Both the position numbers and the translations under genes were made by a program. A stretch of DNA of 64,000 nucleotides from Streptomyces sp. T12. Lineage in GTDB: Bacteria > Actinomycetota > Actinomycetes > Streptomycetales > Streptomycetaceae. The stretch spans positions 5,084,001-5,148,000 of the forward strand of contig NZ_CP117866.1 of NCBI RefSeq assembly GCF_028736035.1. Reading direction: 5' to 3'. Within the stretch, counting starts at the first letter, position 1. Every line of letters begins with the position of its first letter. This document shows, one piece after another, positions 60,796 through 64,000 of this stretch. A model generated the notes under the pieces. It was not told the origin of the DNA, did not search any database, and worked only from the letters and a program-made list of their open reading frames with translations.

Positions 60796-62111
60796 CGGGC
60801 ATCTCCCCCGAGCAGACGGCGAGTCGTGGCCACGCCCCACTCGTCCAGCGACAGCAGACGGTCGCTGGATGCCATCAGGCCGCCCGTCGCCTCGACGTGC
60901 GCGGCCCACTGCTCCCGGGTCTCCACCGCGGGGCGGGCCATCAGGCAGTCGGGGTCGTTGATCCAGAGGCGGCCGTGCTGCCACTGGCGGCCGGCGCCGG
61001 TGAACTCGGCCGGGTCCTGGCCGGGTTGGCTGTAGTCGTCGGCCTCGGGGCGGCGGTGCGGGGCCGTGTCGGGGCTGACCCGCATCGCGTCGAACAGGCC
61101 GATGGAGGGGAGGATCGGGGCGCCGCAGCCCAGCAGGTAGGCGTCCTCGCCGATCGCCTCGCGGAGCAGCTCGATCCCGGATCGGTACGCCGTCAGCGCG
61201 TCCGCGTCCCGGTCGTGTCGTACGCCGTCCAGCGCGCCCGCGTAGAGGAAGTCGACCTTGAAGTAGTCGTAGCCCTCGGCGCGCAGCGTGCGGAACACGT
61301 CCGTCAGATACGCCGCCGCCTCGGGGTGCGTGGTGTCCAGGACGCGCAGGTCGTGGCCCCAGTTGCGGCCGGCGTGTGTGAAACCGCCGTCCGTGTCCCG
61401 GACCAGCCACTCCGGGTGCTCGGCGGCCAGGTCGCTCGCCGGGTCCACCAGGAAGGGGGCCGTCCAGATGCCGGCCCGGCGGCCCCGCGCCCTGATCGCG
61501 TCCGCGATGCCCGCGCGGGAGCGGAAGCGGCCGGAGAGGGTGAGCCAGTCGCCGAGGGCCTTCTGGTAGCCGTCGTCGATCTGGACGACGTCGATGGGCA
61601 GGTCGAGGGTCTCCATCGCACGGAGGTTCTCGTGGATGTCGTCCTCGGTGACCTGCGTGAAGTACTCGTACCAGGAGCACCAGACCGTCGGGGCCGGGCG
61701 CGGGGCCGCCAGTTGGAGGCTGTCGGCCCAGTCGCCCAGCACCGACTGGACGGTGCTGCCCGTCCACTCCTTCACCGGGCCGTCGGCGCTGACCTCCGCG
61801 ACGCCCCCGTCCCGCACGACCAGCCGGATCGACGGGACCTCACGCGTCGGATCGGCCGCCGCCCACAGGCGCACCGGTGAGCCGTCGCCCGGGTCGAGCA
61901 CCAGCAGGCCCTCGCCCTGGAACGTGCCCTCGGGGACGGTGACGCCGGGGCGGTAACAGACCGTCGCCCAGTTGTCGTCGGTCGGGCGGTACGGCTTGTC
62001 GCCGAGGGCGTAGGCGCCGCTGGGGCTCCAGGACTGCCAGCCCTCCTCGTGGACGCGGGCGCGGGCCTCGTCCACGGGCACGGAGGCGACGGGGGTGAAG
62101 GGGTGGTGCAC
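60792..62111 (-). CDS. GH36-family alpha-galactosidase
   Basis: 439 residues, a short form of GH36. Start MHHPFTPVASVPVDEARARV; barrel motifs APTVWCSWYEYFTQVTEDDI, VVQIDDGYQ; nucleophile Asp in YDYFKVDFLY (near residue 285); acid/base Asp in MRVSPDTAP (near 347). The usual long N-terminal beta-supersandwich is reduced to about 150 residues. Probably an intracellular enzyme removing alpha-galactose before the GH42 acts. Confidence 0.92.
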   Translation of the reverse strand: MHHPFTPVASVPVDEARARVHEEGWQSWSPSGAYALGDKPYRPTDDNWATVCYRPGVTVPEGTFQGEGLLVLDPGDGSPVRLWAAADPTREVPSIRLVVRDGGVAEVSADGPVKEWTGSTVQSVLGDWADSLQLAAPRPAPTVWCSWYEYFTQVTEDDIHENLRAMETLDLPIDVVQIDDGYQKALGDWLTLSGRFRSRAGIADAIRARGRRAGIWTAPFLVDPASDLAAEHPEWLVRDTDGGFTHAGRNWGHDLRVLDTTHPEAAAYLTDVFRTLRAEGYDYFKVDFLYAGALDGVRHDRDADALTAYRSGIELLREAIGEDAYLLGCGAPILPSIGLFDAMRVSPDTAPHRRPEADDYSQPGQDPAEFTGAGRQWQHGRLWINDPDCLMARPAVETREQWAAHVEATGGLMASSDRLLSLDEWGVATTRRLLGGDAR

Positions 62112-62139
62112 GGGGGTTCTCTTTCGAACGGGGCCGAGG

Positions 62140-63036
62140 TCAGCCCTTGTTGGCGCCGAGGGTGAGGCCGCTGACGAACTGGCGCTGGAGGAGGAAGTAC
62201 ACGACCAGGACCGGGACGGCGGTGATGAGGGCGCCGGCGGCGATGAGGTTGGGGTCGGTGAAGTACTGCCCGGAGAGGTTGTTCAGTGCCGAGGTGATCG
62301 GCATGTTCTCGCCGGTGGAGATCAGTACGAGGGCCCAGAAGAAGTCGTTGTAGATCCAGATGGACAGCAGGGTGCCGAGGGCGGCCATCGCCGGTTTGCA
62401 CAGGGGGAGGGTGATCTGCCAGTACAGCCGCCATACGGAGGCGCCGTCGACGAGTGCGGCTTCGGTGAGTTCGTGGGGGAGCATCTTCATGTAGTTGCTG
62501 AGTACGAAGGCGCAGAACCCGGACTGGAAGGCGACGTGGATGAGGACCAGGCCGAGGGCGGAGTCGTAGAGCTTGCCGCTCATGGTGATGCCGGGCAGGT
62601 CGATCAGGAGGTAGAGCCGGTAGAGGGGGGTGATGATGACCTGCTGCGGGAGGAGGTTGCCGGCGGTGAAGACGAGCAGCAGGAACAGGTTGATGCGGAA
62701 GTCGAAGCGGCTGACGTAGAAGGCGACCATCGAGGACAGGAAGAGGGTCACCAGTACGGCCGGGACGGCGATGAGCATGGTGTTGCCGAAGTAGTGCGTC
62801 ATGTCCGACTGCTGGAAGGCGTTCGTGAAGTTGTCGAACGTCAGCGTGTCGGGCCAGGACACGTAGCCCTTCTCACTCGTTTCGGCGTAGGGGCGCAGGG
62901 CGGCGTAGACGGCCCACAGCAGCGGGGCGAGCCAGGCCAGTGCCATCGAGGCGAGGAAGAGGTGCAGCAGGATCCTGGCCGGGCGGATCGGGGTGCGCTG
63001 CTTGGACGCATTGAGGGGGGCGGTGGTGGTGCTCAT
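62140..63036 (-). CDS. Carbohydrate ABC transporter permease (MalG type)
   Basis: 298 residues, six transmembrane segments, for example LFLASMALAWLAPLLWAVYA and TLFLSSMVAFYVSRF. The EAA loop ELTEAALVDGASVWRLYWQI is intact. ATG at 63036, overlapping the upstream permease stop. With the MalF-type partner and a binding protein beyond the right edge it should import galacto-oligosaccharides. Confidence 0.95.
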   Translation of the reverse strand: MSTTTAPLNASKQRTPIRPARILLHLFLASMALAWLAPLLWAVYAALRPYAETSEKGYVSWPDTLTFDNFTNAFQQSDMTHYFGNTMLIAVPAVLVTLFLSSMVAFYVSRFDFRINLFLLLVFTAGNLLPQQVIITPLYRLYLLIDLPGITMSGKLYDSALGLVLIHVAFQSGFCAFVLSNYMKMLPHELTEAALVDGASVWRLYWQITLPLCKPAMAALGTLLSIWIYNDFFWALVLISTGENMPITSALNNLSGQYFTDPNLIAAGALITAVPVLVVYFLLQRQFVSGLTLGANKG

Positions 63037-64000
63037 GCGCGCCGCTCCTTGCGGAAGGTGGCCACCAGGTAGGGGATGATCACGATCAGGGAGATCAGCA
63101 GCAGGACGACGGCGATGGCCGAGCCGTATCCGATGCGGCTGGACTCTCCGATGATGTTGTTGGTGACCAGGATGGAGAGCAGTTCGGTGCCTTCGGCGCC
63201 CTTGTTGAAGACGAAGACGAGGTCGAAGGCGCGCAGGGCCTCGATGATGGTGACGACCAGGACGATGGTGTTGGTGGGGCGCAGGGTGGGGAAGATGACG
63301 TTCTTGAACGTCTGCCACTCGCCGGCGCCGTCCAGGGCGGAGGCCTCGCGCAGGGCGGGGTCGACGCCCTTGAGGCCGGCCAGGTAGAGGATCATCATGT
63401 AGCCGGCGTGGCGCCAGGACGCGGCGACGAGGATCGCCCACAGGTTGAGGTCGGGGTCGCCGATCCAGTCGATGTACTTGCCGGGCTCGTTGGCGCCGAT
63501 GACGCTGTTGATCAGGCCGGTGTCGGGGTTGTAGACCAGCTGCCAGACGAAGCCGATGACGGCCATCGACAGCACGACGGGCAGGAAGAACGCGGTCTGG
63601 TAGACGCGGCTGAAGCGGATCTTCTTGTCCAGCTGCACGGCCAGGAACAGCCCCAGCGGGGTCGGGATCAGGATCAGCACGACGAACCAGACGACGTTGT
63701 GCTCGACGGCCGGCCAGAACTGCGGGTTGTTGGTGAACAGCTCGCGGAAGTTGTCCAGCCCGACCCACTTGATCGAGTCGAAGCCGATGCCGTCCCAGGT
63801 GGTGAAGGCCAGCGCGATCGACGCCAGCGCGGTGACCCAGACCAGGGCGATGTGCAGGATCGTCGGCAGCCCGGCCATCAGGCCGAGGGTGAGCCGGTCA
63901 CGGCGGGTCAGCAGACGGCGGTGCCCGCGGGGCACCTTCTTGGGCTGGGCAGCGCCCGAAGGCGGCACAGCGGCCGCCTCGGGGGTCTCCTTGGTGATGT
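63033..64000 (-). CDS. Carbohydrate ABC transporter permease (MalF type), start beyond the right edge
   Basis: Six transmembrane segments, EAA loop LREASALDGAGEWQTFKNVI near residue 225. The reading frame continues to the window end with ITKETPEAAAVPPSGAAQ, which looks coding. The GTG at 63968 lacks a nearby ribosome site, so I regard the gene as partial. It lies upstream of the MalG-type gene with a 4-base overlap. Confidence 0.9.
   Translation of the reverse strand, partial: ITKETPEAAAVPPSGAAQPKKVPRGHRRLLTRRDRLTLGLMAGLPTILHIALVWVTALASIALAFTTWDGIGFDSIKWVGLDNFRELFTNNPQFWPAVEHNVVWFVVLILIPTPLGLFLAVQLDKKIRFSRVYQTAFFLPVVLSMAVIGFVWQLVYNPDTGLINSVIGANEPGKYIDWIGDPDLNLWAILVAASWRHAGYMMILYLAGLKGVDPALREASALDGAGEWQTFKNVIFPTLRPTNTIVLVVTIIEALRAFDLVFVFNKGAEGTELLSILVTNNIIGESSRIGYGSAIAVVLLLISLIVIIPYLVATFRKERRA

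Overview
The window is high-GC DNA with strong codon-position bias, GTG/TTG starts and tightly overlapping genes. It is almost certainly a Streptomyces chromosome: it has purS-purQ-purL, an Lsr2-like nucleoid protein, purC, purD, dnaX with the SRP RNA gene and a tRNA-Ser, AfsR/SARP and Crp-type regulators, and Scr1-type XRE/DUF pairs. The left 18 kb matches, as far as I remember, the core purSQL-lsrL-purC-purD-dnaX order of Streptomyces chromosomes.

Layout. 0-9.8 kb: ArsR-type regulator; purL/purQ/purS operon (minus); lsrL; an odd tRNA-Gly(TCC); two identical tRNA-Gly(GCC) genes flanking an ABC exporter plus two-component system; purC. 9.8-18 kb: N,N-dimethylformamidase-like protein, a degenerate M48-like membrane protein, purD, dnaX, SRP RNA and tRNA-Ser(GGA). 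18-23.3 kb: secreted protein, two tandem Stealth-family sugar phosphotransferases and a small secreted protein. 23.4-26.8 kb: a large SARP-NB-ARC-TPR regulator.

27.4-47.3 kb is the striking part: ten co-oriented genes in translationally coupled blocks. They encode a Crp-type cyclic-nucleotide sensor, a class III cyclase-like protein, a P-loop/HEAT-type protein with a degenerate Walker A, an SPFH-like protein, a PycTM-like membrane effector, a von Willebrand A membrane protein, a tubulin-like GTPase, a large membrane protein, a pseudokinase-GTPase fusion and a GTPase-associated membrane protein. My reading is a cyclic-nucleotide-controlled, NTP-dependent, membrane-associated complex that probably acts in phage defence or another conflict role. 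The cyclase and PycTM pair recalls Pycsar, but is embedded in a much larger apparatus.

47.3-50.1 kb holds a tandem-duplicated unit (secreted beta-rich protein plus lipoprotein); the second copy is broken and fused to a methyltransferase fragment. 50.1-58.7 kb is an accessory island with three copies of a repeat, two of which end in a tRNA-Arg 3' half. It carries a kinase-like operon, a TPR regulator with a clear palindromic operator, a NUDIX hydrolase, a nitroreductase, a GntR regulator, an XRE/DUF6879 pair and several small Streptomyces-type proteins. 58.7-64 kb is a galactoside-utilisation operon (minus): two ABC permeases, a GH36 alpha-galactosidase and a GH42 beta-galactosidase; the first permease runs off the right edge.
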